Notes under the pieces: model-generated
Told to the model about the DNA's origin: nothing
The model's database searches: none
What the model saw: the letters and a program-made list of their open reading frames with translations, nothing else
Translations under genes and position numbers: made by a program
In this document: positions 63,429 through 64,000 of the stretch, piece by piece
Position numbering within the stretch: the first letter of the stretch is position 1
Layout of the letters: each line of letters opens with the position of its first letter
Assembly: GCA_024655905.1 (NCBI GenBank)
Contig: JANLFP010000010.1
Coordinates: 1 to 64,000, forward strand
Direction: 5' to 3'
Origin: Tepidanaerobacteraceae bacterium
GTDB lineage: Bacteria > Bacillota > Thermosediminibacteria > Thermosediminibacterales > Tepidanaerobacteraceae
DNA: 64,000 nucleotides

Positions 63429-64000
63429 GCCATTGCTCCCTCATTCAAAGCTTCTTCCCGCCGAGCAGCCAGTGCGGATGTCATGCCGAAAACCAGCCAG
63501 AAATCCATTACAATCCTGGGGCTGAACCACACATAGTCGAACATGCCGTGTAAAAGGTGCCCTGCCAGGGCTCCCACCGCTGCCGCAAGCAAAAAGGAAT
63601 GCCAGGTATCTTTTCCGATGCAGTTCACGGCTCTTGAAAAACCTGCAATTATCATCCAGATAAATGTCAGAATCCCGGCCACGCCCATCTCAATCCCCAT
63701 TTCCAGGTAAAGGTTGTGGGCGTGAAGCGCCGGAGTCCCCGCTATCATATAATCCCTGTATACCCTGGAAAACGCAGTAAGTCCCAGACCCGCGCCGGCA
63801 ATCCAGTAATCCTTTATCATCCTGATGGCCGCTATCCATATGGTCACCCGAAAGGCATTTGAACTATCCTCCAGGCTTCCTATGCTTGCAATGCGGTTTA
63901 CCACCACCGAAGGCATGAAAAGCGGGGAAACAAAGCCAAGCAATATCAACCATATCAACAGTCTAGGCTCTTTTATGGCAGCAAACACCAGCAGAGCCAG
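63425..64000 (-). CDS. O-antigen ligase family protein, C-terminal part (runs off right edge)
   Basis: Only about 190 C-terminal residues are in the window and the frame is open to the last base. Hydrophobic helices surround a loop containing AAIRMIKDYWIAGAGLGLTAFSRVYRDYMIAGTPALHAHNLYLEMGIEMGVAGIL, the family Wzy_C block with the conserved HNLYLE. Such proteins join or polymerise glycans on the outer face of the membrane. It is the most upstream visible gene of the envelope operon. Confidence 0.85.
   Translation of the reverse strand: MALLVFAAIKEPRLLIWLILLGFVSPLFMPSVVVNRIASIGSLEDSSNAFRVTIWIAAIRMIKDYWIAGAGLGLTAFSRVYRDYMIAGTPALHAHNLYLEMGIEMGVAGILTFIWMIIAGFSRAVNCIGKDTWHSFLLAAAVGALAGHLLHGMFDYVWFSPRIVMDFWLVFGMTSALAARREEALNEGAMA

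Noticed and set aside
1-64000. CRISPR array, prophage or insertion sequence
   Set aside because: No regularly spaced direct repeats, no integrase, transposase or phage structural gene was seen. The only repeats are hairpins.

Overview
The window is a stretch of chromosome from an anaerobic, low-to-moderate-GC Firmicute of the class Clostridia. I infer a thermophile of the Thermoanaerobacterales/Thermosediminibacterales type. The evidence is consensus AGGAGG ribosome sites, an S-box (SAM-I) riboswitch, lipobox binding proteins, an O2-labile glycyl radical enzyme, split transketolase subunits, and a uvrBA/ctpB/minJ-like/ftsEX neighbourhood also known from Bacillus. No phage, insertion sequence or CRISPR array was found; genus and temperature preference are inference.

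Layout. 1-8454: a minus-strand operon for 2-aminoethylphosphonate (AEP) use, reading phnS-phnU-phnV-phnT-phosphatase-phnX-pbfA-like-phnW. Two REP-like hairpins lie past its 3' end. 8798-12933: a MarR regulator with a heterodimeric ABC exporter. 13138-15367: an RMD1/YagE membrane protein and a phosphomannomutase, both on the plus strand. 15537-15623: tRNA-Leu(CAG).

15696-27902 is the most interesting block. A glycyl radical enzyme with every active-site residue of trans-4-hydroxy-L-proline dehydratase (HypD) sits with its activase. Beside it are a five-gene oligopeptide ABC transporter and two M24 Xaa-Pro peptidases. Both hypDE and the peptidase-transporter operon are preceded by sigma-54 type -24/-12 elements with exact spacing. 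I read this as a hydroxyproline-peptide (collagen-type) uptake and reduction regulon.

27922-29340 is a wrecked ABC transporter operon with two deletion junctions and an in-frame stop. 29340-34355 holds uvrA and uvrB. 34588-39647 holds a 65-aa protein, a fumarylacetoacetate hydrolase family enzyme, the SAM-riboswitch-controlled metNIQ transporter and an Asp/Glu racemase family protein. 39676-45019 is a division/cell-wall operon: ftsE, ftsX, an M23 hydrolase, an S41 protease and a PDZ membrane protein placed like MinJ.

45365-51115 is an unusual carbohydrate locus: a GT4 glycosyltransferase, an alpha/alpha-barrel protein and a 1187-aa fusion of a GT81-like transferase to a GH130 module. 52049-54885 has a DUF2294-like protein, then a NIF3-like protein and a nucleoside-recognition membrane protein behind a long structured leader. 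55398-57272 is a split transketolase. 57566-64000 is a YitT protein and a cell-envelope polymer cluster (tagA/wecG, csaB, DUF5693, GT4, O-antigen ligase) that runs off the right edge. Several intergenic regions (23369-23514, 52560-52660, 55115-55303, 57357-57479) carry strong unexplained RNA or DNA structure.
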